Assembly (NCBI GenBank): GCA_964446115.1
Contig: CAYUNE010000012.1
Coordinates: 1-64,000, forward strand
Source of the DNA: CAYUNE01 sp964446115
Lineage (GTDB): Bacteria; Desulfobacterota; Desulfobulbia; Desulfobulbales; Desulfobulbaceae
DNA length: 64,000 nt
Reading direction: 5' to 3'
How positions within the stretch are numbered: the first letter of the stretch is position 1; each line of letters starts with the position of its first letter. This document shows, one piece after another, positions 11,606-19,764 of this stretch. The notes under the pieces were generated by a model. That model searched no databases. It was not told the origin of the DNA and saw nothing but the letters and a program-made list of their open reading frames with translations. Position numbers and translations under genes: made by a program.

Positions 11606-13081
11606 GTGGTAATCGTTATAAAAAATCTGTTCTTCCTCCTCGCCCTCCTGCTTTTCCCGGCAGGCGGCGCCCTCGCGGGCCATGACTGCGACCGGGCCCG
11701 GGAGTGGTACGATGAAGGTTTGCGCCTCTCCGACGACTCCGACCGCGAAGCCTCCTGCTACCTGAAGGCCATTGATCTCTGTCCCGAATTTGTCGCCGCC
11801 CGCAATCGTCTGGGGGAACTCTACAAGAACCGGGGCCATTATGAGCTGAGCATCGAACAGTTCGAACGCGCCCGCATTGAGGCGCTGGCCAGCAACATCT
11901 TCTCTTCCCGCTCCCGCTCCAAGGAGCTCTTCCTCGAATCCTCCATCAGCCTGGGGGAGATTTACAAGATTCAGGGAAATTACCAGCGGGCCGCCGAGGA
12001 GTTCGCCAAGGCCCTGCAGATCGATCCCGGTTCCGCCGCCGCCCAGAATCACCTGCAATACGTCTACAAACGCCAGCACCGCTATGATAACGCGCTCTCT
12101 CCCTATAACCGGCTGCTGGTCAACGGCATCTTCACCCGCCGGCCCGGTCTCACCCTTCCGGAAAACAGCTTTTCCGCCGATCTGCGGTACAGATTTTGGC
12201 AACAGAGCTCTCCCCTTGATCGCAACCGGTTCGGCGATGACCGCATCACCATGGGACTGGCGCCGGAAGAGCGGGAGGCGGATATCCACCTCATTGTCCT
12301 GTCCCTGCGCTACGGTCTCACCAACAACCTCACCCTCGGCCTCATACCCAAGTACTTTTCCAGGTCCATTTCCATGCAGCTGGATACGGACCCGGAGGTG
12401 GAAAGACCGACGGTCAACGGTTTCGGCGATACCGGGCTGCTGCTCAAGTACCATCTCTGGGGCCGGAGAAACCGACACCTCTCCGCCTACACCCTGCTGA
12501 ACATTCCCACCGGTCGCCTGGTGGAAGTTGTCGGCAAGAATCCGGTCATCCGCACCATTCCCGACCGGCAGGGCAGACCCATGACCAGGACTTTTGAGTT
12601 CCGCCGCACCGTGCCGCTCGGCTCCCGCAGCTGGGACATCACCCCGGGATTGGCCTTCACCCTGGGGGTTGATCCCTTTGTCTTCCATGCCGACATGCAG
12701 TATCGCTTCACCAATCACCGGGTTATGGGCGACGAGTTTCTCTTTGACTGCGGCGCCGTGTACCGCATCAACCGGGCCGTCAACGCCGTTTTCGAGATGA
12801 ACTACCGCTGGACCGACGACGTACGCCGCCGCCGGCAGGTCATTGGTTATCTCTTCCGCCCCGATGTGATCGGACCCCGGAGAACAGCCGCCGGTCCCCA
12901 AATTATCGACGTGGAATATACCGAATACGGCGGCCACAGTCTCTTTGTCTCCCCAGGGGTGCAGTTTACCCTGTCCCGGAAAATCCGCCTGGACCTTGGG
13001 GTGCAGATCCCGCTGATCAAACCCTCCTCGGGCTGGTCCTCCGGGGTGGTCTGGCAATGCGGCCTGACTTACACCTTTTAA
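11606..13081 (+). CDS. TPR protein fused to an outer-membrane beta-barrel (Phenol_MetA_deg-like)
   Basis: A 491-residue protein starting at GTG 11606 with a signal peptide (hydrophobic FFLLALLLFPAGGALA). Residues 25-165 form tetratricopeptide-like repeats (AAEEFAKALQIDPGSAAAQ). From about 175 onward there are alternating beta-strands with the YGLTNNLTLGL pattern of the Phenol_MetA_deg barrel family, and the chain ends in GLTYTF, a terminal aromatic residue typical of outer-membrane barrels. It is the first gene of a tight operon with the beta-helix lipoprotein (12 nt downstream) and the 12-heme cytochrome, so a channel or scaffold role for electron transfer is plausible but unproven. Confidence 0.72.
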   Translation: MVIVIKNLFFLLALLLFPAGGALAGHDCDRAREWYDEGLRLSDDSDREASCYLKAIDLCPEFVAARNRLGELYKNRGHYELSIEQFERARIEALASNIFSSRSRSKELFLESSISLGEIYKIQGNYQRAAEEFAKALQIDPGSAAAQNHLQYVYKRQHRYDNALSPYNRLLVNGIFTRRPGLTLPENSFSADLRYRFWQQSSPLDRNRFGDDRITMGLAPEEREADIHLIVLSLRYGLTNNLTLGLIPKYFSRSISMQLDTDPEVERPTVNGFGDTGLLLKYHLWGRRNRHLSAYTLLNIPTGRLVEVVGKNPVIRTIPDRQGRPMTRTFEFRRTVPLGSRSWDITPGLAFTLGVDPFVFHADMQYRFTNHRVMGDEFLFDCGAVYRINRAVNAVFEMNYRWTDDVRRRRQVIGYLFRPDVIGPRRTAAGPQIIDVEYTEYGGHSLFVSPGVQFTLSRKIRLDLGVQIPLIKPSSGWSSGVVWQCGLTYTF

Positions 13082-13093
13082 GAACGACCTCCC

Positions 13094-14425
13094 ATGATGA
13101 ACGACCTCACGGCTTCCCCGTTCCTCCGCCTGCCGCAGGCGGCAAGATCGATTGCCCTTGCCGCCTGCGGCATGGCTCTTTCGATGACGGGCTGCAGCAG
13201 CGTCTTTCTCTTCTCCGGGAGCCCGGACTTAAACGACACCGGCCGTCGGCAAGTGGTGCAACCGGCCATCGTCATCGAGGCAAACACCATCTCCCAGAAC
13301 AACAGCAGCGGCATACGCATCCGCGGTGACCTGCCGGTGCGCATCGACTCCTGCGAAATCCGTGCAAACGGCAGGGCGGGCATCAGGGCCGAAAGGGCGG
13401 CACTGCTTACGGTCTCCGGCACCACCATTGCCCGCAACGGCGCAAGCGGTGTGGCCGCGGACAACGGTTCCCGCCTCCATGTGCGGGCAAGCAGGATCTA
13501 CCGTAACGACCAGGGGGGGATCAGATTCCGGAAAGGCGGTACCGCCGGCCGGGAGCCGGCCGTTCTCACGGTAACGAAGAGCTCCATCTACCGTAATGGT
13601 CAGGGGGGAATCCAGGTGGTCACCGATCCCGGTGCCGGCGTCGACTTTCTGATTGCCCAAAGCCGTATCCGGCGCAACCGCAAAACCGGGATCCGCATTG
13701 ACAACAATGTGCGCTCCATTATCCGCAACAACGAGATCAGCCAAAACGGCACCGCCGGTATCGCCTTGTATGCCACGGCCGCGCCGCCGCCGCAACTGGA
13801 CCTGTTCGAAAACCGGATCTCCTTTAACCGGGGAGCCGGGGTCTTTGTTCACAGCGGTATCAGCGGCCGCCGGGGAATCAGCAACAACTGGATCCACAAT
13901 AACCAACGTGCCGGCATCGCCTGCGGTCTCTGGGGCATGGATGGTCTCAGAAACGTCAACCTGGGCATATTCCACAACACGATTGTCGCCAACGGCAGCA
14001 ACGAGGAAGGAGCGGGCATCAGAAACGACGGCAACGGCCGGGTCGTCATCAGAAACAACATCATCGCCTACAACTTCACCACCGGCGTCATCACCGGAAA
14101 CTGCAGGCAGGCAACCCACAACCTCCTCTTTGCCAACGGTGAAACCTCCATTGACCGGGACAGTTCCCGGGACAAGTCATTCCGCATCGACAAGGTGCAG
14201 TACGCCGGCTGTTCCGGCAGACAATGGGGAGATGTCCTGGCGCCGCCGCGTTTTACCGATCCGGACGGCTACGACTTTAGCCTGCGGCCGGATTCACCGG
14301 CCAGGAACCGGGCCGCACAACTGCCGGGTTCCTACTTCCGCAGCTTTGCCGGACGCCACCTGGGCGCCCTGGTGCGTCCCCCCGCCAGTTACCGGAGACC
14401 GACGAAAAAACGGGGGGCGCCATGA
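13094..14425 (+). CDS. Parallel beta-helix lipoprotein
   Basis: A 443-residue protein with a lipoprotein signal: hydrophobic stretch, then LSMTGCSS, so a lipidated cysteine near residue 34. The rest is a right-handed parallel beta-helix made of recurring rungs such as IYRNGQGGIQV, IRRNRKTGIRI and ISQNGTAGIAL, which resemble the NosD/pectate-lyase type repeats. It carries no obvious catalytic triad, so it may be structural or glycan-binding. It overlaps the 12-heme cytochrome gene by 4 nt (ATGA), implying coupled translation. Confidence 0.82.
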   Translation: MMNDLTASPFLRLPQAARSIALAACGMALSMTGCSSVFLFSGSPDLNDTGRRQVVQPAIVIEANTISQNNSSGIRIRGDLPVRIDSCEIRANGRAGIRAERAALLTVSGTTIARNGASGVAADNGSRLHVRASRIYRNDQGGIRFRKGGTAGREPAVLTVTKSSIYRNGQGGIQVVTDPGAGVDFLIAQSRIRRNRKTGIRIDNNVRSIIRNNEISQNGTAGIALYATAAPPPQLDLFENRISFNRGAGVFVHSGISGRRGISNNWIHNNQRAGIACGLWGMDGLRNVNLGIFHNTIVANGSNEEGAGIRNDGNGRVVIRNNIIAYNFTTGVITGNCRQATHNLLFANGETSIDRDSSRDKSFRIDKVQYAGCSGRQWGDVLAPPRFTDPDGYDFSLRPDSPARNRAAQLPGSYFRSFAGRHLGALVRPPASYRRPTKKRGAP

Positions 14426-15351
14426 GGGAAATGCAAGGGGAAAAATATCGCCGCCCCACCTGGAAACGGCCGCCTGCCCGGGCGATCCTGTTCCGCCTGC
14501 TGGTACTCATCCTGGTTCCGGCTTTCTGTCAGGCAGCGGTATCATCCCGGCGGGCCGGGATCAGAGGCGCGCCCTTTCCTCCCCACCCGGAAAACCTGAC
14601 CCGGCAGCAGTGCATGCAATGCCATCCGGTGGTTACCGGTAAGCTACGCCGCGCCGGGGGAAAACACGCCCGGCTCGACTGCCGGCAATGTCACCGTCAG
14701 TTTCATAGCTATTTTGCCGGCAAGGGCAATTATCGGGATATCCTTCCCAGGTGCGTCGACTGCCACGGTCTTCAGCACGGCGGGGAAGAGGAGGTTACCG
14801 GCTGCAGTCAATGTCACCGGGAGGGGCATACTCCCCGGCTGATTGCCGCCGGCCCTTCCCTGGAACGGGGATGCGGCACCTGTCACCGGCAGCCCTACAG
14901 CGATATCAAGACCTCCGAGACCAAACACACGGAACTCTACTGCTCCGCCTGTCACCATTCCCGCCACGGCTACATACCGGAATGCCTGGAATGTCACCAG
15001 CCCCACACCGGGACGGTGCCGCAGGCAGGAGCGCTGCAGAACGCGGATCACCCCTTTTCCCGATGCCTCTCCTGTCACCCGCCGCACAAGGCCCTGCAGG
15101 TGAAATATCCGGATTCCACCAGCAACTCCATCTGCACCTACTGCCATCGTCACGCCGGGGAAATGCTGGTGAAAAGCGGCACCAGGCACGCGCGCCTTGA
15201 GTGTGTCGCCTGCCATCCCGACAACCACGGAAACATCAAGCAATGTGAGGAGTGTCATGATCCGAAACACCCCAAGGCCATGCTTAAGCAAAAACCGGAA
15301 TTTGCCACCTGCGGCGGCTGTCACGGAGTAGCCCATAATGTGGTCCGCTGA
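14422..15351 (+). CDS. Dodecaheme c-type cytochrome
   Basis: A 309-residue protein with an N-terminal basic region and hydrophobic helix (about 21-38) acting as a Sec signal. Twelve CxxCH haem c motifs follow: CMQCH, CRQCH, CVDCH, CSQCH, CGTCH, CSACH, CLECH, CLSCH, CTYCH, CVACH, CEECH and CGGCH. Spacing is short and regular, giving one haem per about 23 residues, which suggests a wire-like chain in the periplasm. There is no recognisable catalytic domain. It is the last gene of the barrel/beta-helix/cytochrome operon; the electron partner is unknown. Confidence 0.88.
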   Translation: MREMQGEKYRRPTWKRPPARAILFRLLVLILVPAFCQAAVSSRRAGIRGAPFPPHPENLTRQQCMQCHPVVTGKLRRAGGKHARLDCRQCHRQFHSYFAGKGNYRDILPRCVDCHGLQHGGEEEVTGCSQCHREGHTPRLIAAGPSLERGCGTCHRQPYSDIKTSETKHTELYCSACHHSRHGYIPECLECHQPHTGTVPQAGALQNADHPFSRCLSCHPPHKALQVKYPDSTSNSICTYCHRHAGEMLVKSGTRHARLECVACHPDNHGNIKQCEECHDPKHPKAMLKQKPEFATCGGCHGVAHNVVR

Positions 15352-15413
15352 TACAAAACCCTGCGGCGGGGATCATCGGCGGTCCCTGCCCCTGGAGAAA
15401 ACACCACTTTCCC

Positions 15414-15440
15414 TTGACTTCCAGGGATGTTTTCTATAGT
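15414..15440 (+). promoter_or_regulatory. Candidate promoter for the octaheme cytochrome gene
   Basis: TTGACT (15414-15419) and TATAGT (15435-15440) are good hexamers but are 15 nt apart, shorter than the usual 17. If used, transcription begins near 15447 and leaves a leader of about 235 nt. Confidence 0.4.
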
Positions 15441-15682
15441 TTTAAAAGAGGAACGCCGAAAAATTCTCTCTTTTTAACATTACGATTTTATAAATAATTT
15501 CATGGTCGACAAGGGATTGTCGGCCGATGTTTTCCGCCCGTTGCCGCGTCACTGCGCCGGCGGCGGAGAATATCAGTTCCTGCGTGAGACGTACGGGGGA
15601 TTCCTGCTGTCGGGACGACATCTCTACTTTTGCCGCTTATTGGTCCAGTCAAGATAAATTTCAACAAAAAAAGGAAAAGAGA
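15441..15682 (+). other. Long untranslated leader of the octaheme cytochrome gene
   Basis: Most of the 331 bases between the two cytochrome genes appears to be leader. It contains a perfect hairpin, CGACAA (15507-15512) and TTGTCG (15517-15522) around a GGGA tetraloop of the GNRA type. The coding frame stays open upstream to 15527, but the residues encoded there do not resemble a signal peptide, so the region is treated as untranslated. Confidence 0.4.
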
Positions 15683-17155
15683 ATGCGTTTGAGAAAATTG
15701 ATGCCCCTGGCTGCTTCAACACTGTTGCTCATGGGTCCCGGCATGGCCGCCGCCGGTGATCCGATTCAGGAACATATGGAAATAACGGGTCCGTTCAACT
15801 CGCCCATGGAGGTGACCGCCGCCTGTCTGGAATGTCATGATCAGGCAGCCTCCCAGGTGATGGCCTCCAGCCACTGGACATGGACCAGAGAACAGAAGAT
15901 CAACGGCAAAACCGTTCAGCGCGGCAAGAAAAACGTCATCAACAACTTCTGTATTTCCGTCAGCGGCAACGAGCCCCGCTGTACCAGCTGCCACATCGGC
16001 TACGGCTGGAAAAATGCAAGCTTTGACTTTACCGACGAAAACAGGGTGGACTGTCTCGCCTGCCACGACACCACCGGCACCTATAAAAAGGCACCGCCGG
16101 CAGCGGGAATGCCCTTCGGCTATACCGGCAAGGAAAAATTCGATAAAAAACCCGTCAACCTCCTCAACATCGCCCGCAACGCCGGCAAGACGACACGGGC
16201 CAACTGTCTTGCCTGCCATGCCAACGGCGGCGGCGGCAATGCCATCAAACATGGCGACATTGACCTCTCGCTGGTCAATCCCAGCGCCGATATCGACGTA
16301 CACATGAATCCCCAGGGCAACAACTTTTCCTGCCAGGACTGCCATCATACCGAGGAGCATGAAATTGCCGGGCATGCCCTGCTGGTTTCGCCCCAGGGAG
16401 ATTCCACCCTGGGCTGCCAGAACTGTCACCAGGAAAAGGTGCACAAAACCTCGGGGTTGGGACCCCTGCTCAACAAACATGCCAAAAGAGTGGCCTGCCA
16501 GAGCTGCCATATTCCGGTCTTTGCCAAGAAATTCGCCACCAAGATGTCCTGGGACTGGTCCCAGGCTCAGAACCCCGCCAACTTGAGCAAGGAGGAGCGC
16601 ATCGTCAAAGAACACGGTCATGCCGTCTATATCTTCAAAAAGGGACGCTTCACCTACAAGGACAACGTTGTTCCCACCTATGCCTGGTATAACGGCAAGG
16701 CAGCCGCCTACCGGAAGGGTGACAAGATCAACCCGGCCAAGATGACCCACCTCAACCATCCCCTGGGCAGCAAGGATGATCCCAACGCCAAGATCCACCC
16801 CTTCAAAGTACATGTGGGCAAGCAGATTTACGATGCCGTCTACAACTACCTGTTGGCCCCCAAACTCTTTCCCAGCGGTCCCGACGGGAAAGAGGCCTTC
16901 TGGAAGAGCTTTAACTGGGATCGGGCCGCCCGGGCCGGTGAAAAACATTCCGGCCTCAAGTACAGCGGCAAGTACGGCTTTGCGCCCACCTCTTCCTGGT
17001 GGCCCACCAACCACATGGTCTCCCCGGCCTCCAAGGCGCTCAAGTGTACAAACTGCCACGGCGCCAACGGCCGGCTCAACTGGCAGCAACTGGGGTATGA
17101 AGGGGAGCCGCTCAAGGCCCGCCAGCGCAAAAAAGCCAAGAAAAAGAAATCATAA
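15683..17155 (+). CDS. Octaheme c-type cytochrome, tetrathionate reductase (OTR) family
   Basis: ATG 15683 is chosen because it gives a clean signal peptide (MRLRKLMPLAASTLLLMGPG, cleaved after AAA) and a purine-rich ribosome site. The 490-residue protein has eight haem c motifs: CLECH, CTSCH, CLACH, CLACH, CQDCH, CQNCH, CQSCH and CTNCH, with the last isolated near the C-terminus as in OTR proteins. Relatives reduce tetrathionate, nitrite or hydroxylamine in the periplasm; which substrate applies here cannot be read. The tail is lysine-rich. Transcription ends at the strong terminator 32 nt downstream. Confidence 0.88.
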   Translation: MRLRKLMPLAASTLLLMGPGMAAAGDPIQEHMEITGPFNSPMEVTAACLECHDQAASQVMASSHWTWTREQKINGKTVQRGKKNVINNFCISVSGNEPRCTSCHIGYGWKNASFDFTDENRVDCLACHDTTGTYKKAPPAAGMPFGYTGKEKFDKKPVNLLNIARNAGKTTRANCLACHANGGGGNAIKHGDIDLSLVNPSADIDVHMNPQGNNFSCQDCHHTEEHEIAGHALLVSPQGDSTLGCQNCHQEKVHKTSGLGPLLNKHAKRVACQSCHIPVFAKKFATKMSWDWSQAQNPANLSKEERIVKEHGHAVYIFKKGRFTYKDNVVPTYAWYNGKAAAYRKGDKINPAKMTHLNHPLGSKDDPNAKIHPFKVHVGKQIYDAVYNYLLAPKLFPSGPDGKEAFWKSFNWDRAARAGEKHSGLKYSGKYGFAPTSSWWPTNHMVSPASKALKCTNCHGANGRLNWQQLGYEGEPLKARQRKKAKKKKS

Positions 17156-17186
17156 CCGGGCCGGAGCGCTGCCCCACCCGCGGCAT

Positions 17187-17238
17187 GCATAAAAAAATCC
17201 CCCCTTTCCAGCACTGGAAAGGGGGGATTTTTTTATGC
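17187..17238. terminator. Bidirectional intrinsic terminator, 25-bp perfect palindrome
   Basis: The arms 17187-17211 and 17214-17238 are perfectly complementary over 25 nt, with only CA between them. Each arm carries a run of A or T at its outer side, so it works for both strands. It separates the octaheme cytochrome gene (plus) from the convergent mla operon tail (minus). Confidence 0.93.
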
Positions 17239-17359
17239 CTTTTCTCCTCCCGGACCCTCACAGGATTTACAACCCTGCGCTATAATTCACCTATCCCTAA
17301 CCATGAGGGCAGGATAAATTCAGCGAGGATATGGTTGTCCGTGAGGGCCCATGAAGAAT

Positions 17360-17827
17360 CTACAGCACCCGGGAAAGCCGGTCCGAGGTCTGTTGCAGTC
17401 TGAGGCCGACGATGTGCAGCAGGTGCTCAAGGAGGGTGATTGCCAGCCGGGGATGGTCGTTGGCCAGTTTGACAAAGTCCCGCCGCTGCAGGAGGAGCAG
17501 GCAACTCTCCCGCACTGCGGTCACCGTTGCCCCGTGGACGCGGGATTCGCCCAGGAGGCCGCTTTCACCGACAATGGCCCCCGGATCGAGCAGAGCGATC
17601 ACCTGATATCTGCCGGAGAATTCGGTGGGCTTTTTCACGGCCAGACGGCCGCTGAGCAGAAAGCCCATATGGCCTCCCTCCTCACCCTCGACAAAGAGAT
17701 CCTCACCGGCGGCAAGCAGCCTCCGGGTGAGATGAGGAGTCAAAAGTTCCCGCTCCTCCCGGGTGAGAAAAAAAAAGGCCGCCTCCGCCCCGCTGCTTTT
17801 TTCCTGCTCAGCCCTGTCCGGCACCAT
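17360..17827 (-). CDS. Cyclic-nucleotide-binding (cNMP/Crp-type) domain protein
   Basis: The start ATG 17827 is chosen because the frame upstream only shadows mlaC. The 155-residue protein is a single cNMP-binding beta-roll: LFVEGEEGGHMGFLLSGRLAV, then LLDPGAIVGESGLLGESRVHGATVTA with the phosphate-binding cassette. No helix-turn-helix follows, so it is not a Crp-type DNA-binding protein but a stand-alone sensor or a subunit. The start lies inside the last codons of mlaC (20-nt overlap), so it is translated with the mla operon. Whether it regulates lipid transport is unknown. Confidence 0.82.
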   Translation of the reverse strand: MVPDRAEQEKSSGAEAAFFFLTREERELLTPHLTRRLLAAGEDLFVEGEEGGHMGFLLSGRLAVKKPTEFSGRYQVIALLDPGAIVGESGLLGESRVHGATVTAVRESCLLLLQRRDFVKLANDHPRLAITLLEHLLHIVGLRLQQTSDRLSRVL

Positions 17828-18455
17828 CGTCGTTTTCCAGCTTCTTGATCTTGTCTTCGAGCTGCCTGACCAGTCCGGCATATTTCTCCTTGCGGAGAAT
17901 CGACTTGAACTGCTCGATATAGTTCCGCAACAGGCTGACCCCCTCGATGATGATGTCGTACACCATCCAGGTGTCACCCTTGAGAATCATGACATAATGT
18001 ACGGGAATCTCCTTGCCGTTATGGCTGACCGTTGTCTTGACCACGGCCCGTTTCCCCTTGATTCGCTGATCCTGAAACGTGACCTCGCGGCCGGAATAGC
18101 TCTCCAGTTTGCCGATGTAGGCATGCTCCAGCAACCGGGTGAAGAGCTCCACAAAGTTTTTCCTCTCCTGGGCCGACCGCCGGCGCCACTCCTTGCCCAG
18201 GGCCCTCTTGGACATCTCTTCAAAATCGAATCGTTCATGGGCGATCTCCATGATGAGGGCCCGCCGTTCGGTGCGTTTGGCATCCCCTTTGAGGCTCAGG
18301 TCATCAAGGACCTTGATCATCTTGTCGATGGTCGGTCGCAGCTGGTCGCGGGGCGCGGCCGCACCTTTGGCCGCCGCATCGCCGCTTCCGGCAAGGAGGA
18401 TAGCCCCCCAGACGCAAGCCAGAAACAAAGAGAATATGAGCCTACCTGCTTTCAT
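17808..18455 (-). CDS. mlaC: Phospholipid transport periplasmic protein MlaC
   Basis: ATG 18455 follows a GAGG ribosome site at the right distance and gives a signal peptide (LIFSLFLACVWGAILLAGSG). The 215-residue protein fits the MlaC/Ttg2D family: RFDFEEMSKRALGKEWR, then VELFTRLLEHAY and a beta-sheet ending in DTWMVYDIIIEGVSLL. MlaC carries phospholipid across the periplasm between MlaA at the outer membrane and MlaFED in the inner membrane. It overlaps mlaA by 14 nt and the cNMP-domain gene by 20 nt. Confidence 0.93.
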   Translation of the reverse strand: MKAGRLIFSLFLACVWGAILLAGSGDAAAKGAAAPRDQLRPTIDKMIKVLDDLSLKGDAKRTERRALIMEIAHERFDFEEMSKRALGKEWRRRSAQERKNFVELFTRLLEHAYIGKLESYSGREVTFQDQRIKGKRAVVKTTVSHNGKEIPVHYVMILKGDTWMVYDIIIEGVSLLRNYIEQFKSILRKEKYAGLVRQLEDKIKKLENDDGAGQG

Positions 18456-19275
18456 TGATTTCATCCTCGTCGCTGTATTGAGAATCATACGCCTTTCCGG
18501 CGTTTTTCTTGGCCTTATATTGAAAATAGGCATTGCGCACGGCAATGTAAGGATCCAGGGTGAGCTCTTTGAGTTCCTCATATTCCCCCAGATGGAAGGA
18601 GAGTTCGTTGATCTGCTTGCCGCTGTAAATGCCGATCTTGGTGTACCAATCCTCGATCCAGATATAGTACGGCACCATGGTCAGGGAGTCGATGATGCTG
18701 CCGCTGAAATCCCGCAGCGTCGAGGGACCGAAAAAGGGAATGTAGAGATAGAAACCGTAGTCGATTCCCCAGGCCGCCATGGTCTGACCGAGGTCGGCGT
18801 CCACCGATGCGATATCAAATTCCCTGCCGGCCGGATCACCGAACCCGAAAACTCCCAGGGTGGAGTTGATGACAAAACGCCGCACAACCGTGAAACCGTC
18901 ATCGAGCCTGCCCTGGAGCATGGAGTTGAGCAGGCGGATGGGGGCCTGGAGGTTGTGGAAAAAGTTCTTGAAACAGTCGCGCACATCATCGGGGACCAGC
19001 CGGGCATAGGCAGTTGTCACCGGATCAAGCACCCAGACATAGAGCCGGTCGTTGAAGGTGAACATCACCCGGTTGACGTTTTCAAAGGGATCGTTGGCAC
19101 ACCCCTTGACGGCATCTTTTTCATAAAAGTCGTCATCCAGCAGGTAATCCAGCCCGGCGTCCGAGCCGTCCAGGCTCGGTGGGCAGTCGGCGGCCGTCAC
19201 TCCGGTAACGGCTACGGCTACCACCAAAAAAACTCCCAGGCAGTACGCTGTCATCCGTGGAGTTGTCTGTATCAT
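18442..19275 (-). CDS. mlaA: Outer-membrane lipid asymmetry protein MlaA (VacJ)
   Basis: ATG 19275 is preferred over upstream TTG/ATG codons because GGAAGGG lies 9 nt before it and a signal peptide follows directly. The 277-residue protein has the MlaA signature NDPFENVNRVMFTFND and the conserved GFYLYIPFFGPSTLRD. MlaA removes misplaced phospholipid from the outer leaflet. Most homologues are lipoproteins; here the cysteine after the signal (TAADC) has aspartate at -1, which does not fit a lipobox. Having mlaA inside the mla operon differs from E. coli. Confidence 0.93.
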   Translation of the reverse strand: MIQTTPRMTAYCLGVFLVVAVAVTGVTAADCPPSLDGSDAGLDYLLDDDFYEKDAVKGCANDPFENVNRVMFTFNDRLYVWVLDPVTTAYARLVPDDVRDCFKNFFHNLQAPIRLLNSMLQGRLDDGFTVVRRFVINSTLGVFGFGDPAGREFDIASVDADLGQTMAAWGIDYGFYLYIPFFGPSTLRDFSGSIIDSLTMVPYYIWIEDWYTKIGIYSGKQINELSFHLGEYEELKELTLDPYIAVRNAYFQYKAKKNAGKAYDSQYSDEDEINESR

Positions 19276-19314
19276 AATCGGCAGCCCTTCCGGGCCCCTC
19301 ATCAAAGATAGTAA

Positions 19315-19764
19315 TCACTCCACCTTGCCGAAGGCAAACTTGCTGATGAGTGATTCGATATTGACCGAAGATTCGGTATCGACAATGGTTTCCCCGGGTT
19401 TCAGTATTTCCTCGTCCCCGCCCGGGGTAAGCTGGATATACTTGTCGCCGATGATTCCCTGGGATTTCACCGAGGCCATGGAGTCGATGGGCAGCTCGAT
19501 CTTGCGATCCAGCTGCATGGTAACCGTGGCCATGTCATCCTCGTTGAGCCAGATCCGACTGACCTTGCCCACCACCACTCCGGAGATCTGCACATCTCCT
19601 CCCTCCTTCACCCCGGAAATATCATCGAACTGGGCGTTGAGCGAATAGGTCCTGCCGTTAACCAGCCAGGGAATCTCCCCAAGCTGCAGGGCCAGCCAGC
19701 CAAAGGCGAGAAAACCGACTACCAGAAAAATTCCCACTATCACCTCTGTGTATGTTCTGCTCAT
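19315..19764 (-). CDS. mlaD: Phospholipid transport substrate-binding protein MlaD (MCE domain)
   Basis: ATG 19764 overlaps the mlaF stop by 4 nt, and is preferred over an upstream frame extension. The 149-residue protein has one N-terminal membrane helix (about 8-27) and a single MCE domain, including QFDDISGVKEGGDVQISGVVVGKV and VKSQGIIGDKYIQL split across the fold. MlaD forms a hexameric ring on the permease and handles lipid between MlaC and the inner membrane. Confidence 0.94.
   Translation of the reverse strand: MSRTYTEVIVGIFLVVGFLAFGWLALQLGEIPWLVNGRTYSLNAQFDDISGVKEGGDVQISGVVVGKVSRIWLNEDDMATVTMQLDRKIELPIDSMASVKSQGIIGDKYIQLTPGGDEEILKPGETIVDTESSVNIESLISKFAFGKVE

Noticed and set aside
11237..13057. 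Long open frame opposite the barrel gene
   Set aside because: Same reason: antisense shadow without ribosome site or recognisable domain.
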